NCBI GenBank assembly: GCA_001970955.1
Contig: MPUH01000916.1
Coordinates: forward strand, 1-29,512
Length of the DNA: 29,512 bases
Direction: 5' to 3'
Source of the DNA: Stentor coeruleus
Lineage: Eukaryota > Ciliophora > Heterotrichea > Heterotrichida > Stentoridae
Under the pieces are notes generated by a model. The model was not told where the DNA came from, searched no databases, and saw only the letters and a list, made by a program, of their open reading frames with translations. The translations under genes were made by a program, and so were the position numbers. Of this stretch, positions 10,136-19,515 are shown piece after piece (position 1 is the stretch's first letter; every line of letters starts with the position of its first letter).

Positions 10136-10864
10136 ATGGAAGGCGAAGTAGAAAAATGGATTCTTCACTCAAACTATAAAGTTGACCTTAGGCCGCGTAT
10201 CAAAGTGGACTTATTAGCAAATCTCCGTAATTTCCCTACTTTAAGACTGAACTTATTAACAATGAATGACCAAGGAGAAGTTTACAAAGTTATAGTCCTC
10301 GAAGGTTGCTTGCCTATAATTTACATGAACTGTTCATATAATGTTCCAATATCCTGTGCAATTCCACCTAGATACCCTTATCAAGCACCTTCTATTTATA
10401 TTAAAAATCCAAAAAACACTTCAATTCAACCAAGTCCATATGTGGATCCTGATGGTCAAGTTAAGCATCCTTCAATAGCATATTGGGATTCTAAAAAGTC
10501 TAGTTTGGGAAATTTATTAAGAGACATTATTCAAGCTTTTGGACAACATTTTCCAATTGCCTCTTCTCCTGTTCCTCAACCTATGCCAATAAGAACAAAT
10601 TATCCTGATCTATTTTCAAATGTACCAGAAAGAAAAGGGAATTTAAGGATTGAACCTAGTAATCCTCTTCATAGACCTTATTTTGAAATAGAAGCACATG
10701 AAAGGGTTATTGAAGGAAATATTGATAGGGCTTGTGCACAAGTTTCTCATGTGATAGAAGATCCGACTAAACTTTTCATAGAACTCAAGCAAAATTATTA
10801 TGACTTGTTTCTTCTTAACAGGAAGAAAGAGAAATTTATCCTTATTCTATCGAAATTAGGTTAA
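10136..10864 (+). CDS. UEV-domain protein, TSG101/Vps23-like (ESCRT-I type)
   Basis: Starts at the first ATG (MEGEVEKWILHSNY) and encodes 242 residues. Residues about 1-145 match the ubiquitin E2 variant fold of TSG101: an N-terminal helix, LNLLTMNDQGEVYKVIVLEGCLPIIYMNCSYNVPISCAIPPRYP split by strand-like segments, the P-x-x-x-I-x-x proline region, then PYVDPDGQVKHPSIAYW and a terminal helix ending FGQHFPI. The E2 catalytic Cys is absent, as in all UEVs. The family binds ubiquitin and PTAP-type late-domain peptides to recruit ESCRT-I to endosomes. The remaining 95 residues contain a Pro-rich linker (PVPQPMP) and a short helix. They are too short for the TSG101 coiled coil plus steadiness box of the roughly 390-residue protein, so this is a shortened or stand-alone UEV. 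A 15-nt GT...AG string at 10806-10820 lacks A at position 10, so I do not call it an intron. Confidence 0.8.
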   Translation: MEGEVEKWILHSNYKVDLRPRIKVDLLANLRNFPTLRLNLLTMNDQGEVYKVIVLEGCLPIIYMNCSYNVPISCAIPPRYPYQAPSIYIKNPKNTSIQPSPYVDPDGQVKHPSIAYWDSKKSSLGNLLRDIIQAFGQHFPIASSPVPQPMPIRTNYPDLFSNVPERKGNLRIEPSNPLHRPYFEIEAHERVIEGNIDRACAQVSHVIEDPTKLFIELKQNYYDLFLLNRKKEKFILILSKLG

Positions 10865-11860
10865 TTGAATCTGTTAGTTTATTTTTAAGAAGTAAGTGAA
10901 AAAGTTTTACTTTGTGGGTTTAAGAATTTTATAATTTAATTTGGGCTTTGTTTTTTGAAGTTTTTATGGGATTTTTGCTTTTGTGACGCTTTTTGCCTTT
11001 GGTTTGTGAGTTTTTATTTGAGATTTTAGTTTTTTGGGATTTTGAGTGGCGAATTTTTAATTTGTTATTTGATGTGTTGGGAATAACTCAATTTTGCTGC
11101 TAAAAATTTAAATGAATTTTATGAATTGGGTATTAAATAACTTAATTTTCTTGCTAAAAGCTTTATATGAATTTTATGAATTAGCAATCTGGAGTATTAT
11201 TGAAACTCTAGTGAAAGACTAGAAAATATATCTTGTATTATAAAATATATGATTTAAAGTACTTAGATATAGTTTAGCATTTTTTAAAGTATAATGGATA
11301 ATATGTAAATATTAGACTAAAATTATTTCCAACTTTATGTTTTATCAAGATATTGCAAATTTAAAATTATTTACAATAATAAAAGACTTGGAAAGCATTA
11401 GTTATGATAGTACGGTAAAATTATTTTCTATATAATTTGGATTAATTTGCATCTGCCAAGATTTATTATTTCTTTCCACCTCTGCGATAAGTGCTATAAA
11501 ACAAGTAAAACAAGTAAAACAAGTAAAACATTCATAATCAACTTAAAAATACCAGTTTAAAAACCTAAATTTGTCAAAACTAAAGAATCTTTGATCTTTT
11601 GTTTAATAGATGTAAAAATCTAACCTTTTTATTATTTCTTTTAAAAATGTATTATAAAGCGTTTAAATTTTTTTTGATATAAACCAATAAAAAATTATCA
11701 TATCAAACCAAATATGTCCATTATGCTAATAAAAACTCTAGCCTTTATCTTCAAGTAAAAAATCAAAAAAAAAACATGATATAGTCTATAAACATTTAAA
11801 AAAATGATAACCCAAGCTTGTTTATCGCAAAAATTAACAGGAAAAATTATAATGTAAGTT
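10865..11860. other. Intergenic region, about 1 kb
   Basis: Long AT-rich spacer between convergent genes. It holds a short 9-bp microsatellite at 11498-11530 and T/A homopolymers. I see no gene or RNA. Confidence 0.5.
11498..11530 (+). repeat. Short 9-bp tandem repeat
   Basis: About 3.7 copies of AAAACAAGT in tandem, without mismatches. It is non-coding and looks like ordinary microsatellite sequence. Confidence 0.85.
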
Positions 11861-13072
11861 TTAATTATTTTTTATAGTGATTTTTGCTACAACAACTGTA
11901 ATATCATCGATTTTACCTCCAGCGTAAACTTTATTTTTTTTAACATTGTTGAAATTTACAGAAAAGGGAGTGTTTGAGCTCCCTATCGCTTTGATTTTAG
12001 CTATTTTGGCTATGATACTTGCCAGTTTATCTAAAGGTTGCCCTTTATACTGTTCTAAAATTTTCAAAATTTCTTTAGGATACAAATTATCCCATAACCC
12101 ATCAGATCCCATTATAACAATATCTCCAGGCATAGTTGTGATCATAAATTCATCAGCATCACTAATATCATCGCTTTTATCAAATTCAATTTTATCCAAT
12201 TTTGTTTCTTTAAGTTGTTGTATTGAAAACCTTCGAGATAATTGATAAGGTGTGTTAAAACTATGTATTTTAGCAGTAGTTTGAAAGACGATTTTATGTT
12301 TGTCATCAAATCTTACTAAAATCATCCCGCAATCCCCAAGGTTAAGAATGTTTATCTGTCGTCCGCATAGTGAAGCTAAAATAAAAGTTGACCCGCCTCC
12401 GCATTCAATAGAGTTGTATGCCTGGCGTATAATTTCTTTACAATTTATTGATGAAGTCCCACTTTTATAAGTATGGGTCCTGACAAATTCTTCACACCGA
12501 ATCATGAGTTCAGTTGAAAAATCATGACTAGAAATCCCAAAGTCTTGTTTAAATGAGCCAATTCCATCAGCAACTCCAATTACTCTTTGTGTGCAAAAGT
12601 AAGCGTCTTCATTTAAATAAAACAATTTGGCAATTGAATATCCTGCACATTCAAATGAATAATCTGAGACTACTGTTTTTATTGATTTCGGCAATACAGG
12701 TTGTAATTTAAAGCTTTTTGGCTCTGGGATCATATTAACAAGCTTTCCTGAAGTACTAGTTAACTGAGGAAAAGTGTCTATAAGAAAAATGAAATTTTGC
12801 TGAGTTATATAAAACTCTACACGTGGTGGGAGCCACATTTCAAGATAATACTCATTGAATGCTATTGAAAATTTCATCTGTTTTGATATTGATTTGGCAC
12901 TTGTGCTGATATTTAGATATGTTGGAATTAGGCCTGAAGTCTTTTTGAAAGATATTCTATAAAGTCGGGTATTGTGTTTTTTATGAATTTTGTAGTTCAC
13001 AAGGTAAAAGAATTTTGAAAGCCTCAGAAATGATTGTTTTAGATGCTCATAGATTAAAGGATCTGCATCCAT
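11861..13072 (-). CDS. PP2C-family protein phosphatase, PPTC7-like
   Basis: A 403-residue frame from the first ATG (MDADPLIYEHLKQ) to TAA. The C-terminal 270 residues carry the PP2C metal-binding and catalytic motifs: NEDAYF near residue 155, VADGIGSF near 167, GGGSTFI, LGDCG, MGSDGLWDN, and a terminal KIDDITVVV. The wording EDAYF / VADGIG / LMIRCEEF is characteristic of the PPTC7 branch, mitochondrial or organellar Ser/Thr phosphatases of eukaryotes. All metal-binding Asp residues seem present, so the enzyme should be active with Mn2+ or Mg2+. The N-terminal 130 residues have no match I recognise and make it about 100 residues longer than the usual family member. They are rich in basic and aromatic residues and could hold targeting sequence or a separate beta-rich domain. 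Confidence 0.82.
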   Translation of the reverse strand: MDADPLIYEHLKQSFLRLSKFFYLVNYKIHKKHNTRLYRISFKKTSGLIPTYLNISTSAKSISKQMKFSIAFNEYYLEMWLPPRVEFYITQQNFIFLIDTFPQLTSTSGKLVNMIPEPKSFKLQPVLPKSIKTVVSDYSFECAGYSIAKLFYLNEDAYFCTQRVIGVADGIGSFKQDFGISSHDFSTELMIRCEEFVRTHTYKSGTSSINCKEIIRQAYNSIECGGGSTFILASLCGRQINILNLGDCGMILVRFDDKHKIVFQTTAKIHSFNTPYQLSRRFSIQQLKETKLDKIEFDKSDDISDADEFMITTMPGDIVIMGSDGLWDNLYPKEILKILEQYKGQPLDKLASIIAKIAKIKAIGSSNTPFSVNFNNVKKNKVYAGGKIDDITVVVAKITIKNN

Positions 13073-13278
13073 TTGTTTTATTATACGGAAAATTTTGAAC
13101 AAATTATAATTTTTTAGGAAATATACGATTTTATCAATAAATATTGAAACTAGGATGGATGCTTAAAAGCTGGGTTGATATTAATGAATATTAAAACTAG
13201 GGTGAATTTTTTAAAGTTGTGTTGATTAGGTTAGGGGTTTTTTAATGTAAGATTTAATCTAGAAAATGGAAGAATGAG

Positions 13279-13422
13279 TAGGTAAAATGCTCACCAGATA
13301 TTTATAATGTTTTTAATTTGGCTAAGAATTTCATCAAGAAAGGTTAATAAAAAATAGNTAGGTAAAATGCTCACCAGATATTTATAATGTTTTTAATTTG
13401 GCTAAGAATTTCATCAAGAAAG
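13279..13422. other. Assembly joint: single N with duplicated 64-bp flanks
   Basis: Positions 13279-13342 and 13359-13422 are identical 64-bp sequences. The N lies at 13358, with 15 extra bases (13343-13357) before it that are probably low-quality contig end. It is the same artefact type as at 2386 and 22605, and lies in non-coding sequence. Confidence 0.88.
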
Positions 13423-13929
13423 TGCAAATAGACTATAAACTATGTAAATATAAATATATTATGGTGCAAATTATAGGTATTTTTTAAGGTCCTCTGTAAA
13501 AAACAATTTTTTATGAATTGGTTTTTATTGACTCAAAAAATATAATAAAAACTTGCGTAATTAAAAAGTATGTAATTCTAACTATGAAGAATATAATAGA
13601 AATACAGTTTCTATCAAACTCTAATCTTATACGAATATTTCTATTTGTAAATTGAGTATGATTATATAATGATTTGAACTAAATTCTATTCATATTAATA
13701 CTCCTAAATAATAAAATATAGTATTTTTTATGTGAACCTACTTCTCGATCTAGTTTTTTAATAAAAAATTAAACAGCAAATAAAATAATGCAAAATTTTA
13801 TTTATTTTCAAATAAAGCATATTATCTGTTTAAAGTAAGTGGTAGTTAAGGTGGCATGGTTTAAACCTTATCCGATCGAGGTTTATTTGTCCTACGATCT
13901 CTTTCTTTAGGCAGATTCGGTATATTAAA

Positions 13930-14132
13930 TCACTCATTATCGCTGGCTATGTAACTCTTTACTTGGCTGAGGAGCTCTTTACTATTTCTTTTCTTTAACG
14001 TCAAGATGATGGAGGCAAGTCTTGTATTCACCTTTTTTTCTTGAAGAATCCAACTTGCTTTAGGCATATCTTGAAGTTCTTATGGTGTTCATAGCAAACT
14101 GGACATTTAGTTCTAGAAGTGTTATGGGTTCT
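13930..14132 (-). other. Possible decayed or frameshifted small coding region with Cys pairs
   Basis: This stretch is less AT-rich than its surroundings. One minus frame reads RTHNTSRTKCPVCYEHH and continues KNFKICLKQVGFFKKK before a TGA at 14028-14030. Around an A7 run, a one-base slip would continue it as GEYKTCLHHLDVKEKK and a TAG. A third frame is open from an ATG at 14067 to a TGA at 13930 (45 codons, MPKASWILQEKK...). The spacing C-x2-C-x9-C is zinc-ribbon-like, as in mitochondrial L32 or the C-terminal finger of some transposases. No intron with A at position 10 joins the frames. It could be a relic, a sequencing indel in a real small gene, or chance. Confidence 0.22.
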
Positions 14133-14340
14133 TTATATATTATCTGTTATATGGCAAAGCAAGGTCTTTTTATCTAAAAATCTTAAATCGATTATACATA
14201 AATAAATGAGCAAAACAGAACAAATAGTTAAATTATAAGATAAATTTTACTTAGAACTCAACCATAACATACAATTAAATTAAAACTCTCACAATTATCA
14301 TCATGAAAAAACTTTCCTTAAACATAGTCAAATAATATAA

Positions 14341-16518
14341 ATGCCTTCATCAAACAGAGCATACTACATCTCTGCAGGATTATTTCTATTGACTATAATA
14401 TACTCTGATTTTGGAAGAGTATTCATAAGCTCAATCATTTTCACATTACTTGCCCAAGGTGCTGCCGTTTACTATTTTACAAAAATAAAAGTAAGTCGTG
14501 GATTTGATGATGAAGATGATGAAAGCTCAGCAACACTTCAAAGAGAACAATCTGAAGAAACTTCAAGAATGTTTGTAAAATTCAATAATAGGAGAAAGTC
14601 TTGTATCCCTTGTTTATGTAGTACAGATAATTTTAAAGCTTTATGTACAGGAAGTGAAATCATTATGAATGAATTGCATGCGAATTTAAAAGACTTAATA
14701 GCCAATGACAAGAATTTTGCTATAAGTCTTGGGAAAATATGCGATACTCCTTTGCTTGAAAGGCTTCAACAAAAGCAAAAAAACTATCTTATTGATATCT
14801 ATAAGACTTTAAAAAAATTATCAGAGTATTGCTTAGAAGATTGTAAAGAACTTGATGAATCGCTTTTGGTTGGGGTTAAGCTTATTGAAAAAGATATCAA
14901 AAAAAGACTCAAAGACTTAAGCGAAAAACTCAAGAAATCAGGGGAAAATTTTTATAAACAGATCGAAAATATCAGAATGTATTCTGAAAAAGTGGAAAAG
15001 AATAAGAAAAACTTAGAAATCGCTAAAAGTTCTTATGAACAGTTTTCTACCCGAGCAGAAAACTTTGAAACAACATTAAAATACGAGTCGAAAATCAAAA
15101 TCATCACAAACAAACTATCAAAAAATAGACATAGAGTTGAAATAACTAAAGATAACATTTCTAAAGAATCCCTCATCTATCTAGAAAGTGCAAAAAAATA
15201 CTACGAAGAAATCATTGAAATCAATAAAATGAAAGGAGAAAGTCATAGATCTTACATACAATGTTATCTAACCACAATCCAAAATATATGGAAATTAAGT
15301 CATGATGATCTTGCTAAACTTGCAGAAGAGACAAATCCTTATAATGATTTAAGTTCTCGATCAATTATCCTTGAAGACGATACTGATAGACAGTCTTTAA
15401 AAAAACCATCTGAAAAGTACATCGAAATGAAAGAAGCATTTCAAAAACTCGACAAGTTTATAGAAAGTTATGCGAATCTTGAAAGTGAAAATATGAAAAA
15501 ATTCACGAATATTTTCTCAAATTGGCATGTCTGTTCTAGTATTGGTCTTGATTCTGCGTTTTTCGATTTCTCACATTCAATGGATATAATAACTGAAAAT
15601 TTACAAGAATTTCAAAAAGAATCTGATTTTATAAGATCTAATATACAAACTCATGTTAAAAGTATGTCACAATATTCAGAACTCAATGAAGATGTTAGAA
15701 CAAATCTACTTTCAAACTTTTCAGATTGTAGAAGATTATTTTTATCAATATTACTATCTAATTATTCTGAGAAAATCAAAATGATATCAACTGCATCAAG
15801 ATATTTTGAAGCTTTAGATGATATAAAAGAAATGCTGAGTTTTAATAAAGAGTCTCAAATCCATAATAATTTTTGTCCTTTTTATAAAGAAGAAAATGTA
15901 GAACAAGATGCGCAGATAAGTGTTTCGGAAACAGAAAATGCTCAATGGCTTAATAATTTACTTATGGTTTATGTTGAAGAATGGAGAAGCTCTCAGAAAT
16001 TCCAGGAATATATATGTAAAAAAGTGGCTAAAAAGTTGAATAAGGATAATCCGAAGATTATTGGGAATATAAGTGTGAAAAATTTTAAGTATGATGGCCC
16101 TCCACCTTCAGTAAGAGATTTTTTTTCTAAATCTAGTAAAGAGCACGATTTTAACTATCAGTTTTGGCTTACAATCAATGGTGAAGTTTCTTTTGAGATG
16201 ACCATGCCCATAGAATTGATGTTTTTTACATTTACTATAACATGCATTATATCAATAACTGATTTATCAGGAAAGATCAGACTCTGTTACACGTCATATT
16301 CTGATGATCAGAGTTGGTACAGCTTTTCAGAAATGCCCAGTTTAAGTCTGAGTATTTTCCCATTAGTTTCAGAAAAGTATTTGAACATAAATCAAATTCC
16401 AGCAATTAAATGGCTTATAGCTAAAGCCTTGGATCTTAAACTCAAAAATTATATATATCCAAAGAAACGTAGCGTCAAAATACCGAAGGCTAGGGCGAAA
16501 AGATTTCAATATCCTTAG
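14341..16518 (+). CDS. Membrane-anchored coiled-coil protein with C-terminal SMP lipid-transfer domain
   Basis: A single 725-residue frame from ATG to TAG. Residues about 7-50 form two hydrophobic segments separated by a few polar residues (ISAGLFLLTIIY and FISSIIFTLLAQGAAVYYF), a hairpin-like membrane anchor. An acidic linker and a Cys-rich stretch (SCIPCLC) follow. Residues about 85-500 are long helices with heptads, reminiscent of BAR/F-BAR domains, though this fold is inferred only from helical pattern. Residues about 534-712 match an SMP (synaptotagmin-like, mitochondrial, lipid-binding) domain: AQWLNNLLMVYVEEW, PKIIGNISVKNFKYDGPPPS, ITDLSGKIRL, DQSWYSFSEMPSLSLSI and a final YIYPKK. SMP proteins of the E-Syt, TEX2/Nvj2 and ERMES families anchor in the ER and carry lipids at contact sites. 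By analogy this protein would sit in the ER and bridge to another membrane. No C2 or PH domain is present. Confidence 0.78.
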   Translation: MPSSNRAYYISAGLFLLTIIYSDFGRVFISSIIFTLLAQGAAVYYFTKIKVSRGFDDEDDESSATLQREQSEETSRMFVKFNNRRKSCIPCLCSTDNFKALCTGSEIIMNELHANLKDLIANDKNFAISLGKICDTPLLERLQQKQKNYLIDIYKTLKKLSEYCLEDCKELDESLLVGVKLIEKDIKKRLKDLSEKLKKSGENFYKQIENIRMYSEKVEKNKKNLEIAKSSYEQFSTRAENFETTLKYESKIKIITNKLSKNRHRVEITKDNISKESLIYLESAKKYYEEIIEINKMKGESHRSYIQCYLTTIQNIWKLSHDDLAKLAEETNPYNDLSSRSIILEDDTDRQSLKKPSEKYIEMKEAFQKLDKFIESYANLESENMKKFTNIFSNWHVCSSIGLDSAFFDFSHSMDIITENLQEFQKESDFIRSNIQTHVKSMSQYSELNEDVRTNLLSNFSDCRRLFLSILLSNYSEKIKMISTASRYFEALDDIKEMLSFNKESQIHNNFCPFYKEENVEQDAQISVSETENAQWLNNLLMVYVEEWRSSQKFQEYICKKVAKKLNKDNPKIIGNISVKNFKYDGPPPSVRDFFSKSSKEHDFNYQFWLTINGEVSFEMTMPIELMFFTFTITCIISITDLSGKIRLCYTSYSDDQSWYSFSEMPSLSLSIFPLVSEKYLNINQIPAIKWLIAKALDLKLKNYIYPKKRSVKIPKARAKRFQYP

Positions 16519-17341
16519 TTTAAGTAGAATTATTATCTTTCTTATTAGTTTTTTTAATATTATTTGGTATTAATGATAAAACTTTAAATTATATGTAGTT
16601 TTTATAATAAATTAGATTATAAGGTTCATGTATTTTTTAATATGTTGTAGGGAATGTTTTAGAGAATGGATGATTGTATATAAATATTAGGAAAATTATA
16701 TTTAAGGATTTAATTTTGAATATAAGAAGAAAATTAAAGTGGTATTTATAGTGGATCTGAGGTAAATTGTGAATATATGTGAAATCTGTAGTAGAGAATT
16801 CATGTATGTTAAGTCCTTGGATAAACTTATAGGTTTTTAATATACTAAACATATGATTGAAGATGAAAATTTCAGAAGTATATAGACAGGTATCATATTC
16901 AGTAGATGGTAAAAAAACATAGTATAGTGAGGAGTTATTATAAAATTCCTAAACATAATTTAAAATACAATGCAGATTATCTGTAATAAACACTATAATT
17001 TAGAATAAAATTTCTAAAAACATATTCCTAGTTTTATATAAAAAAGTTCATTACTATTATTCCCCCAAACCAATTCTAGCTCATATTTAATACATTCAAA
17101 TAAAATTATCAATAAAATCTAAGGTAAACACTATACAAACTGTTTTGTTTTATAAAAATTTCTGAAAATCCATACCAAGATTCCTATAAATCATAATATT
17201 TCCAGTTTTTATTACAATAAATATACTTTCCTTTACCTTTTAATAATATTTGTATCTACTTCTTGAATTTCATAACACAATCTTTGAATCTAAATATAAA
17301 CATGCTTCTTAATTCCCAAAAGAAATTATTTTATTTATATA
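16519..17341. other. Intergenic region, about 820 nt
   Basis: AT-rich spacer between two plus-strand genes. Nothing recognisable. A 71-codon minus-strand frame within it has low-complexity composition and no conserved features, and is taken as chance. Confidence 0.5.
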
Positions 17342-17791
17342 ATGGGCTGTGGTAAACCATCATTAAATGTCTCACCTGAAGGCATTGTTATAATTTCAGC
17401 TAGAAACGACCCAAGTATTCAACAAATTGCTCACTTGGCTAGTCCAATAAGAATCAAACAAAGCTTTTTATCAGGAGAAAATGAAGAAGTGAATGATGAA
17501 GGGGCAAAAGATGCGAGTTTAGATTTAGAAAGTGAAGACAATGAAATTTTATCAGACTTTGTAAGTAAAAAAAGTGGCTGGGTAGAGTATTCAGGGATTG
17601 CACCTATTAGAGAAGATATTACAAAAACTTTTGCGCTAAGACTACGAAGTCCAACTGAAATTGCTTTGAAAACTGAAGAGTTCACTTCTGCTCAGGCTCT
17701 GAACTTTGATTTTTTATATGAAACATCACAAAATTCAATGCAACTGAAACAAATTATAGATGAGGCCTTAGAAGACTTGGAAGAAATATGA
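17342..17791 (+). CDS. Small acidic protein with N-terminal myristoylation/palmitoylation motif
   Basis: A 149-residue frame beginning MGCGKPSL. Gly2 with Ser/Thr-like context at position 7 fits N-myristoylation, and Cys3 next to it fits palmitoylation, a dual lipid anchor common on small ciliary and plasma-membrane proteins of ciliates. The rest is acidic, with a cluster around residues 45-75 (GENEEVNDEGAKDASLDLESEDNE) and a terminal DEALEDLEEI. No catalytic domain is visible. It is the only gene here ending in TGA (17789-17791). If TGA were read through, five codons would be added before TAA (17804-17806). The function is unknown; membrane attachment is inferred from the motif only. Confidence 0.68.
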   Translation: MGCGKPSLNVSPEGIVIISARNDPSIQQIAHLASPIRIKQSFLSGENEEVNDEGAKDASLDLESEDNEILSDFVSKKSGWVEYSGIAPIREDITKTFALRLRSPTEIALKTEEFTSAQALNFDFLYETSQNSMQLKQIIDEALEDLEEI

Positions 17792-18837
17792 GTGACTAGT
17801 TATTAATTAAAAAATGTATAATACTAGGTAAAACTCTTGCAAAATTTTGTAAAAATTACAAAGACTAAAACTTATCTTTACTTCATCTTGAGCTTCTTTT
17901 AGTAAATTGTATTTTATGGTTGAGGTAAACTTTAATATTTTGCAGGCTTTGAAGGTGCAATTTGTCTTTATGTTTCACTTTGGAAATTATCTAAAGACTT
18001 ATATTAATGTTTATTGAATAATTGCACTCAGAATATATAAAAGCTTATTTTTGATATTGATGAAGTTAAAAATTGAATGTCTATACTTGTGTTAATAGAT
18101 AAATTTAAGCTAATTTTTAACTTTATGTCAGGGAAGATAGAATTTAGTTCAATTAATTCTTCTAAGATAGATGAGCTTCTCATATCATAATGATATTCCC
18201 AAAACACTGTTAAATATGTTGGATACAATTTTCTTTACTTATATTCAAAAAATAATAATCTAGTAAATACTTAGTAGAAAAATTGTATCCATTTTAAGTT
18301 TAAGTTAAAGAATAGATATGCACAAATAATAATTATAGGCAAAATTATCCATGAAAAAAACTCTTACTAAATAATTTTCAGATTAATTACGACTCAAATG
18401 ATATTAAAACGCTCAGCTTTAGAAAGGAGTTAATGAAAACAATTAAACTTGATTAAAATAACCCTCAAACTCAATCATGATTACAATACAAAATTTTAAC
18501 ATAGGAAAAATTAGCAAAGATTTATTTTGTGATCGAAAATCCCCTTAGCATAATTGTTACTATAAAATTTTTAAATTGATTTATCAATTATTGTCTGTTC
18601 TCTTCTATTTTCCTACTAGTATTTCTTCTAATTTTATCTCAATACAACATTACTTTAATCAACTTTAAATTTCTAACAAAAATTATTTTCTAACTATAAA
18701 ATAATTATATTCATAGCTTTAAATATTTCTCTGTTTATACCCATACTCAATTACTTTGAGTAATTTTCATTTTCTTTGATAAAAATTCTATTGTTACCAT
18801 TATTATTTATATCCTGGTCTAGAAAAAAAAATCTAGT
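17792..18837. other. Intergenic region, about 1 kb, between convergent genes
   Basis: AT-rich spacer. Short chance frames occur but none has an amino-acid composition or domain that supports a gene. No RNA genes or repeats are seen. Confidence 0.5.
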
Positions 18838-19515
18838 TTAAGTTTTATTTGAAATAAATCTGCAAGATGATTTTATAAATTTTGCTGTAATTTCAGTTTG
18901 AAGTTTTGCATCTACTAAATTTAAGCCTTTATCTAAAGCTTCAAGGTTTATGCTGTTTATAAGATTATCAGCTAAAGATCCTTCGTTTTCTGAGTGAGAA
19001 ATACTTGTTTGCAGTTCAAAATACAAAGATTTTAACTGATTTTTGCATTTATTCGCCTGAAATTGAGCTTCAAGGGTTGAGTTTTCTAAACCTTTGATAA
19101 GATTTTGTCTATAAATCTTAACTTTTTCACGATATTCTTTAAGTGCTTCTAGATTTTTCTTAACTTCATAATCTAAGAACTCAATTTTCCTTCGTTTTTC
19201 TTGATATTTGAGTATTTCACGTTGTGGTATTTGACTTCCTATAGGTTCAATGCAATGACTTGAATTTTTTTCTAAATGAAGGCAAATACAATCACTGCAA
19301 AATCTTTTTTTATCATCTTGACATAGACAACTAACTTTAGCGTAGTTGATTTTACAAGAATCGCATTTTGGGATAGAATTGAATTGTGAAATTTCTATGA
19401 GAATATGAGTTGAATTATCAGACATAATATGAGAAACTGCACAATTCTGACATAAACCGCATGAACTACACTTACACTCAAAAAAGGCTGGTTCTGAGCA
19501 TTTTATACAGTCCAT
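18838..19515 (-). CDS. Double B-box-type zinc-finger/coiled-coil protein
   Basis: A 225-residue frame from ATG (MDCIKCSEPAFF) to TAA. Two Cys/His zinc-binding modules are visible. The first has Cys3, 6, 14, 16, 22, 25 and His29, 37. The second has Cys51, 54, 63, 65, 73, 76 and His80, 87, matching the B-box spacing C-x2-C-x8-C-x1-C-x7-C-x2-C-x3-H-x6-H. Residues about 100-225 are helical (REILKYQEKRRKIEFL; KKNLEALKEYREKVKIY), as in TRIM-like proteins, but there is no RING finger, so ubiquitin-ligase activity is not predicted. It is likely a protein-protein interaction adaptor. The B-box protein at 25519 has a related layout with one finger, suggesting a family expanded in this genome. Confidence 0.75.
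   Translation of the reverse strand: MDCIKCSEPAFFECKCSSCGLCQNCAVSHIMSDNSTHILIEISQFNSIPKCDSCKINYAKVSCLCQDDKKRFCSDCICLHLEKNSSHCIEPIGSQIPQREILKYQEKRRKIEFLDYEVKKNLEALKEYREKVKIYRQNLIKGLENSTLEAQFQANKCKNQLKSLYFELQTSISHSENEGSLADNLINSINLEALDKGLNLVDAKLQTEITAKFIKSSCRFISNKT

Larger units (their letters stand above)
13073..14340. other. Intergenic region, about 1.3 kb, with assembly joint
   Basis: Divergent upstream regions of the PPTC7-like gene and the SMP gene. Contains the duplicated one-N joint (13279-13422) and a stretch with higher GC and residual coding character at about 13930-14132. The rest is AT-rich with no other recognisable signal. Confidence 0.5.

Noticed and set aside
10806..10820. GTTTCTTCTTAACAG in the UEV gene as a 15-nt intron
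   Set aside because: It has GT and AG at the right spacing but T, not A, at position 10, whereas all supported introns and all array units have A there. The frame is open through it.
13930..14132. Firm call of mitochondrial ribosomal protein L32 from the C-x2-C-x9-C pattern
   Set aside because: The fourth Cys of the ribbon is missing in frame, there is no start codon in the frame, and an indel has to be assumed.
16637..16852. 71-codon minus-strand frame as a gene
   Set aside because: Low-complexity, hydrophobic/aromatic composition typical of antisense AT-rich DNA; no domain, no supporting context.
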